A DNA stretch of 64,000 nt from JAJPHF01 sp035293805 (GTDB taxonomy: Bacteria > Chloroflexota > UBA6077 > JAJPHF01): NCBI GenBank assembly GCA_035293805.1, contig DATGMD010000037.1, positions 1-64,000 of the forward strand, read 5' to 3'. Each line of letters starts with the position of its first letter. Positions within the stretch are counted from its first letter, which is position 1. The notes below the pieces were generated by a model. That model did not search any database. It was not told the origin of the DNA and saw nothing but the letters and a program-made list of their open reading frames with translations. Shown here in pieces: positions 24,835 to 32,642 of this stretch. A program made the translations under genes and the position numbers.

Positions 24835-24987
24835 ATGGGCCAGCGGGCGTTGCAGCCGGGGGGCGTGCAGGCGCGGGGCAGCTGCCGTCCGGGCTGGGAG
24901 GTGAGCGGCGGGCGGCTGGTGTTCGTGGCCGGGGTCGATCCCGACTGGCTGGTCGAGATCGAGGCCGTCGCCTTCGTTGCCGACTGA
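24835..24987 (+). pseudogene. RidA-like remnant with internal deletion
   Basis: A 50-aa frame from ATG 24835 behind GGGAGGAG. The first half (LQPGGVQARGSCRPGWEVSG, then GRLVFVAG) matches the start of RidA/YjgF family proteins. The second half (DPDWLVEIEAVAFVAD) matches their very end. The roughly 80 residues between are gone, including the active-site arginine region. It is best read as an in-frame deletion relic of an imine/enamine deaminase gene. The 14 bp to the next, minus-strand gene leave no room for more. Confidence 0.6.
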
Positions 24988-24999
24988 GAGGCTGGGGGC

Positions 25000-26151
25000 T
25001 CAGGCGTAGGCGTCGCGCCAGGCGTGGACGATATCCTGGCAGTTCGGGCCGGTCGGGACCTGGGCGACGACCTGGAGCGCGCGCGTGTCGACGGCGTAGG
25101 CCACACCGGCGCCAGTGGATACGGCCCAGAAGTCGCGGCCGTCGTCCGTGAAGAAGCAGCCGTGCCCCATCCCCTTCGCCCCGGGCAGCGGCACCTCGCC
25201 CACGAGCGTGAGCGCGTCCGCGTCGAAGACGTGCAGCCGCGGCGCGCTGTGGTTAACGACGAATAGCCGCGCGCCATCGGGGCTCAGCAGCGGGTGGCCG
25301 GCGCCCGCGCCGGCCTCCAACCGCGCCACGAGCCGCAGGCTGTCGGTGTCGAGCACGTGGACGCTGTGGCCGCCGCGCGGGCGGCCTTGCCCCAGGTTGG
25401 CGATGAGGAGGCGGCGGCGGGCCACGTCGAGCGCGGCGTGGTGCAGCTCGCCCGTCTCTCCCTCGGCAAGCGGGATCGGGACGTCGGCGATGAGCCGCCC
25501 GCTGGAGGCGTCGAGCACGGCGACCGAGGGCGGCACAGCGCCCCCCGTCCCGGAGCCCGGCGCCGCGCCCACGCAGAGCGCGTAGACGCGCGCACCGTCC
25601 GGAGCGACGTAGGCCATGTGCGCCGGCGAGGGCAGCGGCAGGCGCGCGACGACCGCGCCCGCGCGCGGGTCCACGCGGACGAGCGCGGCGTGGACGTTGT
25701 CCTGAGCGTAGAAGCTGGCGCCGTCGGGCGCCCACACCGGATGGGTGCTGCGCGGCCCCGGCGGGCCGGCCGCGGGCGGCGCGTCGCCCAGCGGGACCGC
25801 GTGCTGCACGGCGCCGGTCGCGGCGTCCAGCACCCAGGCGACGAGCCGGTCGCGGCCAAGCACGGCCAGCCAGCGCCCGTCGGGCGAGATCGCGGCGCCC
25901 ATCGGGTCGCTTTGCAGCCTGATCGTGTCGAGCACCGCCGGCGCCCGGGCATCCACCACAGTCAGGCTGCGGCCGCGCCGGTTCACCACGTACAGCCGGG
26001 CGCCGTCGCGCGTGACGGCCATCGCGTGCGCGGTCGGCCCGGCCGGCAGGGTGGCGACGGCCTGGCGGGTGCCCAGGTCGATCGCCGTCACGGTCTGGGC
26101 GTCTTCGCTGGTCGCGAAGGCGTAGCGAGGGGGCGTGTCGCTCGTACTCAT
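25000..26151 (-). CDS. YncE-like beta-propeller protein
   Basis: A 383-aa protein made of repeated blades of the YVTN/YncE type, for example 'VTRDGARLYVVNRRGRSLTVVDA', 'ISPDGRWLAVLGRDRL', 'LSPDGARLFVVNHSAP' and 'APDGARVYALCVGAA'. About seven blades fit the length. There is no signal peptide at the chosen start (ATG 26151), so it may be cytoplasmic, unlike many relatives. Such proteins act as binding scaffolds or dehydrogenase-like propellers. It lies downstream of the tungstate transporter genes on the same strand, 128 bp away, so a link to tungsten metabolism is possible but not shown. Two His/Cys positions near the end (GMGHGCFF, GPNCQDIVHAW) could bind metal. Confidence 0.7.
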   Translation of the reverse strand: MSTSDTPPRYAFATSEDAQTVTAIDLGTRQAVATLPAGPTAHAMAVTRDGARLYVVNRRGRSLTVVDARAPAVLDTIRLQSDPMGAAISPDGRWLAVLGRDRLVAWVLDAATGAVQHAVPLGDAPPAAGPPGPRSTHPVWAPDGASFYAQDNVHAALVRVDPRAGAVVARLPLPSPAHMAYVAPDGARVYALCVGAAPGSGTGGAVPPSVAVLDASSGRLIADVPIPLAEGETGELHHAALDVARRRLLIANLGQGRPRGGHSVHVLDTDSLRLVARLEAGAGAGHPLLSPDGARLFVVNHSAPRLHVFDADALTLVGEVPLPGAKGMGHGCFFTDDGRDFWAVSTGAGVAYAVDTRALQVVAQVPTGPNCQDIVHAWRDAYA

Positions 26152-26279
26152 GCTCCCATGCTACTCGATCCTGGCCGCGTCTGCCGCGGCGGACGACAGC
26201 CGGCCGAATGCCGCCCCGGCGTGCGGCATTCGCAAGGCCGGCAGCTGACGAGAAACCGGAGCTGTGCAGCTTACGGGAG

Positions 26280-27038
26280 TTAAAGCGGAGGCGCGAGGCC
26301 CGCCGCGACCAGCACGTCGCGGACGGCGCCCGCCGCGACGACGCGGCCGGCTTGGAGAGCCATGGCGCGCGTGGCGAAGGCTTGCGCCTCGATCGGGTCG
26401 TGCGTCACCAGCACGGCCGTCGTGCGGGCGCTCGCCAGCAGCGGCGGCAGCTCGGCCAGGAGCGCCTGGCGCGTCGGGTAGTCGAGCGCGCTGAACGGCT
26501 CGTCGAGCAACAGCAGCTCGGGCTCCAGCACCAGCGCTCGCGCCAGGCTCGCGCGCCGCGCCTCGCCCGCCGACAGCGTGCGCGCCGCGCGCCCGGCCAG
26601 TGCAGCGATACCGAGCCGATCCAGCCAGGTCTCCACCCGCGCGCGCACCGCCGCCCGCGCCACGCCGCGCAGCCGCAGGCCGCTCGCCACGTTCTCGAAC
26701 ACGCTCGTGTCGAACAGCAGCGGCTCCTGGAACACGACCGCCATCCGCCGCCGCACGGCCACCGGATCGCGCCGCGCGTCCACGACCTCGCCCCGAAAGC
26801 GTACCTCGCCCATGTCGGGGGCCAGCAGCAGCGCCATTACCTGGAGCAGTGTGCTCTTGCCTGCCCCGTTCGCCCCGACGACGACCAGCACCTCGCGCGG
26901 CCATACCGCCAGCGCGGGCACGTCCAGGATTGTCCGGTCGCCCCGCCGCACGACGACGTCGCGTAGGTCCAGAAGCGCTGCGTGGTGGAGAGGCGCTGCG
27001 TGCTGCGCGCCGTCCTGCGCGGCGGGCCGGCCGGCCAC
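26280..27038 (-). CDS. tupC: tungstate ABC transporter ATP-binding protein
   Basis: An ABC ATPase with Walker A GANGAGKST, Q-loop VFQE, signature LSAGE, Walker B LLLLDEP and H-loop VTHD. Closest in layout to the ATPases of tungstate (Tup) and related oxyanion importers. It follows tupA and tupB in order on the minus strand. The start is uncertain: GTG 27038 gives about 252 aa and begins 16 codons before the conserved LLDLRDVVVRRGDRT. The frame stays open to 27191, but that extra 51-residue stretch looks non-coding. No good ribosome binding site is visible. The signature motif has Ala-Gly-Glu (SAGE) rather than the usual SGGQ, as in some Tup/Mod relatives. Confidence 0.8.
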   Translation of the reverse strand: MAGRPAAQDGAQHAAPLHHAALLDLRDVVVRRGDRTILDVPALAVWPREVLVVVGANGAGKSTLLQVMALLLAPDMGEVRFRGEVVDARRDPVAVRRRMAVVFQEPLLFDTSVFENVASGLRLRGVARAAVRARVETWLDRLGIAALAGRAARTLSAGEARRASLARALVLEPELLLLDEPFSALDYPTRQALLAELPPLLASARTTAVLVTHDPIEAQAFATRAMALQAGRVVAAGAVRDVLVAAGLAPPL

Positions 27039-27194
27039 ATTATGGCGGCCGGGTTGCTGCTGGTCGTGCCCCACCGCGCGCTGCGCCTGATCGAGATTGG
27101 CGAGGGGCGCGGCCCGCGGGGCTAGACTCGTCGGCGGGGCTCGGAGCCCGCGGAGCACTCTACTCAGCACGCAGCACTGTCCACTCAGCACTCG

Positions 27195-27893
27195 TCAGAG
27201 CGGGCGCTCGCGCTGCTGCACCCAGGTGAGAGTCAGGTTGACGACGTAGATCAGCGCAAGCAGCAGCAGGCCGAGCGCGAGGGCGAGGTCGAAGTTCCCC
27301 TTGCTCGTTTCCAGCACGGTGGCCGTGGTGAGCACGCGCGTCTGGCCCGGAATGTTGCCGCCGACCATCATCGACGCGCCCACCTCGGAGATCACCGCCC
27401 CGAACCCGGCCATGACCGCGGCCAGCAGCGGCAGGCGCGTCTCGCGCACCAGCAGCCCGAGTAGCTGCCAGCGGGTGGCGCCGAGCGCGAGGATCTGCAG
27501 GCGTAGGCGGGGGTTGAGCTGCTGCATGGCGGCCACGGTCAGACCGGTGACCTCCGGCGCGGCAATGACGAACTGGGCGATGACGATGGCCGTCGGCGTG
27601 TAGAGCAGCCGCAGCTGGCCCAGCGGCCCGCTGCGCCACAGCAGCACGGTGATCAACAGGCCCGCGACGACGGGCGGCATGCCCATGCCGGTGTTCACCA
27701 GCCCGAGGAACAGCCGACGCCCGGGAAAGCGGGCGAGCGCCAACCACGTGCCCAGCGGCACCCCGACGAGCAGGCTCAGGGCAGTCGCCGTGAGCGACAC
27801 CTGGAGTGACAGCGCGGTCACCCGCAGCACCTCGCGATCGCCGCTGAGCAGCAGGCGCACCGCCTGCACGACCGCGCCAAGCAGCACGTCCAT
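27195..27893 (-). CDS. tupB: tungstate ABC transporter permease
   Basis: A 232-aa inner-membrane permease with about five or six helices. It carries the cytoplasmic coupling loop for the ATPase (ALGATRWQLLGLLVRETRLPLLAAV, an EAA-type loop), followed by 'GFGAVISEVGASMMVGGNIPGQTRVLTTA', a segment characteristic of TupB/WtpB-type permeases. The start at ATG 27893 (MDVLLGAVVQAVRLLL) is preferred over 27938, since the earlier codons are not hydrophobic and overlap tupA's tail region. It sits 61 bp after tupA. Confidence 0.87.
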   Translation of the reverse strand: MDVLLGAVVQAVRLLLSGDREVLRVTALSLQVSLTATALSLLVGVPLGTWLALARFPGRRLFLGLVNTGMGMPPVVAGLLITVLLWRSGPLGQLRLLYTPTAIVIAQFVIAAPEVTGLTVAAMQQLNPRLRLQILALGATRWQLLGLLVRETRLPLLAAVMAGFGAVISEVGASMMVGGNIPGQTRVLTTATVLETSKGNFDLALALGLLLLALIYVVNLTLTWVQQRERPL

Positions 27894-27954
27894 CAGGGTT
27901 CCAGATTCCTCCAGACGGCCGGCGCCGGGCAGCACCACGACGCCGGCAGTGCGC

Positions 27955-28878
27955 TCAACTGCCGACCTCGTCCTCGCGCTTGCCGGCGTCCGGGAAGAAG
28001 AGCGGCTGACCGTAGCGGTCGGCCCCGAACTGGCCGATGATCTCTTGTGTGGCGGGCGCGACCATGAAGTCGGCGAACGCCTGGCCGCCGGCCGCGTTCA
28101 CACCCGGAAACTTCGCGGGATTCACCGGCATGACATGGTAAACGTTGAGCAGCGCCTTCGCGCCCTCCAGCACGATCTCGAGCTGCAAGCCGCTCTGCCG
28201 CGCGAGGTAGGTGCCGCGGTCGGTGAGCGTGTAGGCGCGCTTCTCGTCGGCCACGTTCAGCGTCGCGCCCATGCCCTGCCCGGTCTCCTGGTACCAGCCC
28301 TCGCCGCGCGGATCGAGTCCCGCCGCCTGCCAGATGGCCTGCTCCTGCTTGTGCGTCCCCGAGTCGTCGCCCCGCGAGATGAACGGCGCGCGCGCCTGGG
28401 CGATCCGCGCGAACCCGGCCTCGGCCGACGCGGCGCCGCGCACCCCCGCGGGATCGTCGGGCGGTCCCACCAGCACGAAGTCGTTGTGCATCACGAGCAG
28501 CCGCGCGGTGCCGTTGTCCGCGGCCATCCACTCCTGCTCGGCCTCGGGGGCGTGGACCAGCACCACGTCGGCCTCGCCGCGCGCGCCCAGCGCCAGCGCC
28601 TGCCCCGTGCCGACGGCGATCGGCTTCACCTGGTAGCCGCTGCCGCGCTCGAACATCGGCACCAGCACGTCGAGCAGCCCCGAGTCCTGCGTGCTGGTCG
28701 TCGTGGCCAGGATCACCTCGGGGTTCGCGGGCCGCCCGGCCGGCGCGGCCTGCGCCGGCACGGCGGTCCCTGCCGATGTCGCGGCGGAGTCCCCGTCGGG
28801 CCGCGCGGGCACCGCTCCGGATGTACAGCCAGCCAGCAGCAGGACCAGCGCGAGCAACATGCCGGCACGCGGGCGCAT
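27955..28878 (-). CDS. tupA: tungstate-binding lipoprotein
   Basis: A 307-aa lipoprotein. ATG 28878 follows AGGAGGAGG; the upstream ATG 28902 would place that site inside the gene. The lipobox is LLAGC. The mature domain opens with VILATTTSTQDSGLLDVL, the TTTSTxxSGLL signature of TupA tungstate-binding proteins. Further conserved segments are FISRGDDSGTH and GWYQETGQGMG. TupABC takes up tungstate with very high affinity, so the cell probably has a tungsten enzyme such as an aldehyde:ferredoxin oxidoreductase or a W-formate dehydrogenase elsewhere. It lies downstream of a ModE-like regulator and behind a terminator-like hairpin. Confidence 0.92.
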   Translation of the reverse strand: MRPRAGMLLALVLLLAGCTSGAVPARPDGDSAATSAGTAVPAQAAPAGRPANPEVILATTTSTQDSGLLDVLVPMFERGSGYQVKPIAVGTGQALALGARGEADVVLVHAPEAEQEWMAADNGTARLLVMHNDFVLVGPPDDPAGVRGAASAEAGFARIAQARAPFISRGDDSGTHKQEQAIWQAAGLDPRGEGWYQETGQGMGATLNVADEKRAYTLTDRGTYLARQSGLQLEIVLEGAKALLNVYHVMPVNPAKFPGVNAAGGQAFADFMVAPATQEIIGQFGADRYGQPLFFPDAGKREDEVGS

Positions 28879-28975
28879 GCGCCTCCTCCTGACCGATGCC
28901 ACCTATGCCCCAGCCGATTGCCTAACGTTGGTGCCCGTGGCCGCGTACGGCGAACACTCGCATAACGACAACCCC

Positions 28976-29004
28976 AAAAAAACCGGGCCGCTCAGTCGAG
29001 CAGC
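28976..29004 (-). terminator. intrinsic terminator overlapping the end of the ModE-like gene
   Basis: In the minus-strand sense GCTGCTC (29004-28998) pairs with GAGCGGC (28993-28987) around GACT, with one G:U pair. CCGG and seven T (28982-28976) follow. The stop codon lies inside the hairpin. It separates the regulator from tupA and could act as a terminator or attenuator. Confidence 0.65.
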
Positions 29005-29399
29005 TCGCGGAACTCCGCGCGGAAGCGCTCGGCGACGAGCTGTGCGATCCCCGCGTTAACGCGGCGGAAGCGCGCGACGACCTCGCGCGCTTCCGCCGTC
29101 AGGTGGCTGCCGCCGCCGGCGGCGCCGCCGCTCTGCGTCGCCAGCAGCCGCACGCCGAGCCGCCGCTCGATCTCCTTCAGCTTGTACCAGGCGGTGCGGT
29201 AGGGCACGTCCAGCCGCTCGGCCGCGCGCGCGAGCGAGCCCGTCGCCTCGATCGCCTCCAACAACTCGACCCGCCAGTCCGAGAGCACCACCTGGCCGTC
29301 GCGCTCCAGCCACACCTTCGAGTGGGGACAGAGCGCCGCGCCATCTGGCGCCGCACGCCGGGAGAGCCGGCGCCTGCGTGGCGTCTCGGGCTCGATCAC
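28992..29399 (-). CDS. ModE-like winged-helix transcriptional regulator
   Basis: A 135-aa protein corresponding to the N-terminal DNA-binding domain of ModE. Motifs include KVWLERDGQVVLSDWRVELL, the helix-turn-helix EATGSLARAAERLDVPYRTAWYKLKEIERRLG and the Gly-rich wing LLATQSGGAAGGGSHLT. It has no C-terminal molybdate-binding (TOBE) domains, so it is the short form. ModE-type proteins control oxyanion uptake and Mo/W enzyme genes. Its position just upstream of tupABC on the same strand suggests it regulates tungstate uptake. The ATG 29399 start gives the usual short lead before the domain. Confidence 0.85.
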   Translation of the reverse strand: MIEPETPRRRRLSRRAAPDGAALCPHSKVWLERDGQVVLSDWRVELLEAIEATGSLARAAERLDVPYRTAWYKLKEIERRLGVRLLATQSGGAAGGGSHLTAEAREVVARFRRVNAGIAQLVAERFRAEFRELLD

Positions 29400-29540
29400 A
29401 TCGCGCTCCTGGTCCGCTCGATCCAGCCCCGCGCGCTGGGGCGCGGGCGCGTTCGGCTAACCATAGCATGACGGTCGGGCCCGAGCCAGCCGCCGGCGCG
29501 CGCGGACGCCAGCCGGTCGGGTTGCGGCGCGGCGGCTGCC

Positions 29541-29593
29541 GATGGTAGCCTCGTGCCGCCAGCAAGCTGGCTACCGCCATCCTTGCTGGCGGC
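29541..29593 (+). other. interlocked inverted repeats, possible pseudoknot or switch, before the Rieske gene
   Basis: Two stems interlock. GATGGTAGCC (29541-29550) pairs with 29569-29581 (GGCTACC, one bulged G, CCATC). GCCGCCAGCAAG (29555-29566) pairs perfectly with CTTGCTGGCGGC (29582-29593). The order A-B-A'-B' means either an H-type pseudoknot or two exclusive hairpins. The second ends 39 bp before the Rieske start codon. Unpaired spacers are short (4, 2 and 0 nt). Confidence 0.55.
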
Positions 29594-29632
29594 GGGGAAG
29601 GGGGCCGGGGGCCTCGGGAGGCAGCCGCGAGC

Positions 29633-29980
29633 ATGCGCCGGCCAGTGGATCGATGGGCGGACGACGGCGCCGAGTGGGGGATCGTCGGTCCGGTCGCGGC
29701 CTACCGCGACGGACAGGCCCACGAAGCCTACGTCGCCGGCCACCCGCTGGTGATCGTCGCGATCGACGGCCAGATCCACGCGCTGGACGGCCGCTGCCCG
29801 CACCGCCACGCGCTCCTGACCGAGGGCCGTCTGGAAGGCGACGGGGTCCGCTGCCCGCTGCACGGGTTCCGCTTCGACGTGCGGAGCGGCGCGTGCCTGT
29901 GGCCGTCCGGCGCGGCGCCCGTTCCCACCTACGACACGCGCGTCGAGGGCGCGCTGCTCCTCGTTCGCATGGCCTGGTGA
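29633..29980 (+). CDS. Rieske [2Fe-2S] ferredoxin-like protein
   Basis: A 115-aa soluble protein consisting of one Rieske domain. Cluster ligands are C55 and H57 (CPHRH) and C74 and H77 (CPLHGF), in the CxH...CxxH spacing of Rieske ferredoxins. No membrane anchor is present, so it is of the dioxygenase-ferredoxin or NirD type rather than the bc1 type. It would carry single electrons to an oxygenase or reductase. The neighbours on the other strand include a ferritin-like di-iron protein (31212), a possible partner; this is inference. ATG 29633 is preceded by GGGAGGCAGCCGCGAGC. Confidence 0.87.
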   Translation: MRRPVDRWADDGAEWGIVGPVAAYRDGQAHEAYVAGHPLVIVAIDGQIHALDGRCPHRHALLTEGRLEGDGVRCPLHGFRFDVRSGACLWPSGAAPVPTYDTRVEGALLLVRMAW

Positions 29981-30073
29981 CGTCCGGACCGATGGCGAAC
30001 TCGGCGCTGACAGGCCCGCGGCTGGGATCGCCGCGCCGCCCACGGAGCCGGGCGGGCGGCGAGCCGCCCGCGC

Positions 30074-31135
30074 TCAGTACTGGGTGAGGCCGCGCCGCAC
30101 GGCGTCGTCCACGAAGCGCCGATCGATCATGGTGTTGATGTCGACCGAGCGCACCTCGGGCGCGTCGCGCGCCAGCCCCTCGACAGTGTCGGCGAAGTTC
30201 TCCGCGATCGGATAAGGCTCGCGCGCGAACACCTGCCCGGTCAGGCGGTCGTAGAGCAGGTCCAGGTCGCTGGGATCGGTGACCCGAAAGTCCTTGCGCA
30301 GCACGTCCTGCGTCTCGGCGCGGTGCTCGCGAGCGTAGCGCACGGCGAGGATCAAGGCGTCGACGATCTTCTGCACCGTCGCCGGCTGCTGCTGCAGGAA
30401 CTCGTCCCGGAAGGCCAGCGTCGAGGACACGGCGGCCGTGCTGAGCGACACTTGATCGAACAACTGGGTGTACCCGTCTGGCGTCAGCGTGCGGGCAAGC
30501 TCGGGAGGGAGCAGCGCGGCGTCGACGTTGCCGGCCACTAGCTGGGCGGCAAGGCCCTGGTAGACCCCGGCCGAGCCGGTCTCCACGACGCGGTAATCGC
30601 GCCCGTTCTCCATTCCGAACGAGCGCATCGCGGCGAGCGTACCGACGCCGTTCACCGACGGGTAGGTGATGACGCCGATCGTCTTGCCGCGCAGATCGGG
30701 GACCGCGGCGATACCGGGCGCGGCCATCATCACCTGGTTGTAGACCGGCACCCAGACGCCGACGATGGTCAGCGGCGCCCCTGAGGCGCGGGCGCCAACC
30801 ACCTCCGCGCCGCCCACCCAGATGCCTTGCAGCTCGCCGGCGACCAGCGCCTTCATCGCCACCATCGCGTTGATGCTCTGCAGATCGACGTTCACGCCGT
30901 TGCTGGCGAACAGCCCGGCCTCCTGGGCCAGCCAGATGATCAGGTTGCTCGTGATGCCCTGGTTGGCGCTAATGGCCACGGGCTGGCCCGACACCTCGGC
31001 GGCAGCGCTCGCGGCGGCGGCGGCCGGTGAGGAGCTAGGCCCGGACGGGTTGGCAGTGGGGCGCGTGCTGGAGCACGCCAGCAGCGTGACGCCGACGGCG
31101 AGGGCGGAGAGGCAGCGCACCGATCGCGGCGACAT
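30074..31135 (-). CDS. NMT1/NitT-TauT-type ABC transporter substrate-binding lipoprotein, orphan
   Basis: A 353-aa lipoprotein with signal peptide and lipobox LLAC (GVTLLACSS). A Ser/Ala/Pro tether follows, then the binding domain from about residue 50 (VAISANQGITSNLIIWLAQEAG). Segments such as 'YNQVMMAAPGIAAVPDLRGKTIGV' and 'VYQGLAAQLVAGNVDAALLPPELA' are typical of the SsuA/THI5-like family. The ligand is not predictable. It ends the transcript begun by the di-iron protein gene (31212-32072), only 76 bp upstream, suggesting that the transported compound may be a substrate of that enzyme. No permease or ATPase is adjacent. Confidence 0.82.
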   Translation of the reverse strand: MSPRSVRCLSALAVGVTLLACSSTRPTANPSGPSSSPAAAAASAAAEVSGQPVAISANQGITSNLIIWLAQEAGLFASNGVNVDLQSINAMVAMKALVAGELQGIWVGGAEVVGARASGAPLTIVGVWVPVYNQVMMAAPGIAAVPDLRGKTIGVITYPSVNGVGTLAAMRSFGMENGRDYRVVETGSAGVYQGLAAQLVAGNVDAALLPPELARTLTPDGYTQLFDQVSLSTAAVSSTLAFRDEFLQQQPATVQKIVDALILAVRYAREHRAETQDVLRKDFRVTDPSDLDLLYDRLTGQVFAREPYPIAENFADTVEGLARDAPEVRSVDINTMIDRRFVDDAVRRGLTQY

Positions 31136-31211
31136 GGCGCACCCCCGGCGCGACTACGGTGTGGGGGCGCGGACCGGGGGCTGCGCCCCGACCCGCGCCG
31201 GACGGCCGCGC

Positions 31212-32072
31212 TCAGGCCGGCGCGAGAGCGGGCTGCGGGATCTCCGGCGGCCAGGTCTTGATGTGGATCGGCTCCGGCGGGAAGCCGAGAACATTGAGGT
31301 ACAGGTACTCGCGGAACTCGAAGAAGCGCGTGACGTTCTCCAGCGGCACGTCGTAGTACTTGCGCAGGAAGTTGCGCAGCGGCGGATCGAAGCAGACCCG
31401 CGAGCCAGCGTTCAGCGCCGCCTCGTCGATCTCGGCGATGCGCTTGCGAATCGGCGCCTCACCGTACCGCTCGATGAGCTGCCACACGTAGTCGTGGATC
31501 TTCTGGAGGATGGCGTTGTGGTGGCCGCGCTCCTCGGCGTGTACCACCCGCTGCTCGAAGTCCAGCACCTTCGGCGTGGTCGTGTTGATGCCCTGGATGG
31601 TCACCGCGGTGGCGGGCCCGTAGGGCCAGTTGTTGCCGGCGAAGAGGTAGCTGAGGAAGTCGCGCTTCATCAGCTCCACGTGGTCGCGCTTGGCGCACAG
31701 GCCGTACTCGGCCTCGAATGCGGGGTCTGGCTGGGAGTGATCGCGGTCGGGCTCGATCGCGTCGGCCTGGCGGATGTAGCCCCAGCCGTGGCCGGCCTCG
31801 GTACCGATGTGCTCCGCCAGTAGGTAGCGGAACTCGCTGTCGAGGTCGCCGGCGAAGTGCGTGTACGCGTAGCAGGCGGACCCGACGATGCACTCCAGCT
31901 CCTGGCGCCCGCGGAAGCCCAGCCACCGCGCCAGCCGGATGCGCTCCTCGTCGTTTCGGGGCTCGTGCTTGAGATGGTCGCGGTTCATGTACAGGGTGCT
32001 CTCGACCCACTGGGCCACCGGGTTCTCGTCCGAGTAGGTGATCGGCTTGCCCACGCCGCGGATGTCGGCCAT
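31212..32072 (-). CDS. ferritin-like di-iron protein, possibly oxygenase-type
   Basis: A 286-aa, mostly helical soluble protein. Two ExxH motifs stand in the right distance for a four-helix di-iron site: E92-A-G-H95 (TEAGHGW) and E181-R-G-H184 (EERGHHN). E60 (QELE) and further acids could be the remaining ligands. The general pattern recalls the PaaA/PaaC phenylacetyl-CoA epoxidase subunits and other ferritin-like oxygenases, but I cannot place it in one family. ATG 32072 lies behind GGAGGAGCAGC. The binding-protein gene downstream and the nearby Rieske ferredoxin fit an oxidative pathway. Confidence 0.6.
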   Translation of the reverse strand: MADIRGVGKPITYSDENPVAQWVESTLYMNRDHLKHEPRNDEERIRLARWLGFRGRQELECIVGSACYAYTHFAGDLDSEFRYLLAEHIGTEAGHGWGYIRQADAIEPDRDHSQPDPAFEAEYGLCAKRDHVELMKRDFLSYLFAGNNWPYGPATAVTIQGINTTTPKVLDFEQRVVHAEERGHHNAILQKIHDYVWQLIERYGEAPIRKRIAEIDEAALNAGSRVCFDPPLRNFLRKYYDVPLENVTRFFEFREYLYLNVLGFPPEPIHIKTWPPEIPQPALAPA

Positions 32073-32642
32073 GCTGCTCCTCCTCCGCGCGGTCGGGGCG
32101 CCTACGCGCGGCGCCCCGACCTTCGTCCGCCGCGGTACCCCTAGCTGCCGACATTACTCCTCGCGAGAAGGGAGCGTCAAGGGGGCGCCGGCGTCGTCAT
32201 GAGCGCGGGTGCCGGAAGCGCCCGGCCGAGTGCAGCGCCTCGTGCGTGGCGTGCGTGGCCCCTCGTCATCGGCTCGGGACTCTGCGTTACGCTAGACTAC
32301 CTTCTGCCGATACGGGTGCTAACCAGGGCATGCTGTGCCCTGGTAACTGGACGTCCTCCCGTTAGCGACCCGGTTTGTTTTTGGTTGCGTAATTGCCCGG
32401 CCTGTCCCTACGCTGTTCCTCGGTGGATGCGCGAAACGAGTGGCGCGCTGCCGAGTTTCGGGGCGTAGGCACGTACCGGGCCGATGCCTCCGCTTGACTC
32501 CTCTTGTAGCCGCCAGGCCAAGGGAGGTCACATTACAACAGCGGCACACTCTCCACGTCGTGTTGCTAAAGTGGTACAATTCTCGCGGCGCGGCCCGCCG
32601 ATGTGCCGCGCCTCAGCGCGGTACGCCAGGAGGCAAAAGGCA
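32073..32642. other. 570-bp intergenic region between divergent genes
   Basis: No protein is supported here. The part 32280-32580 is clearly less GC-rich than the genes around it. TACAAT (32575-32580) could be a -10 box for the arginase gene, without a good -35 box. The rest up to 32200 is the upstream region of the di-iron protein gene. Confidence 0.4.
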
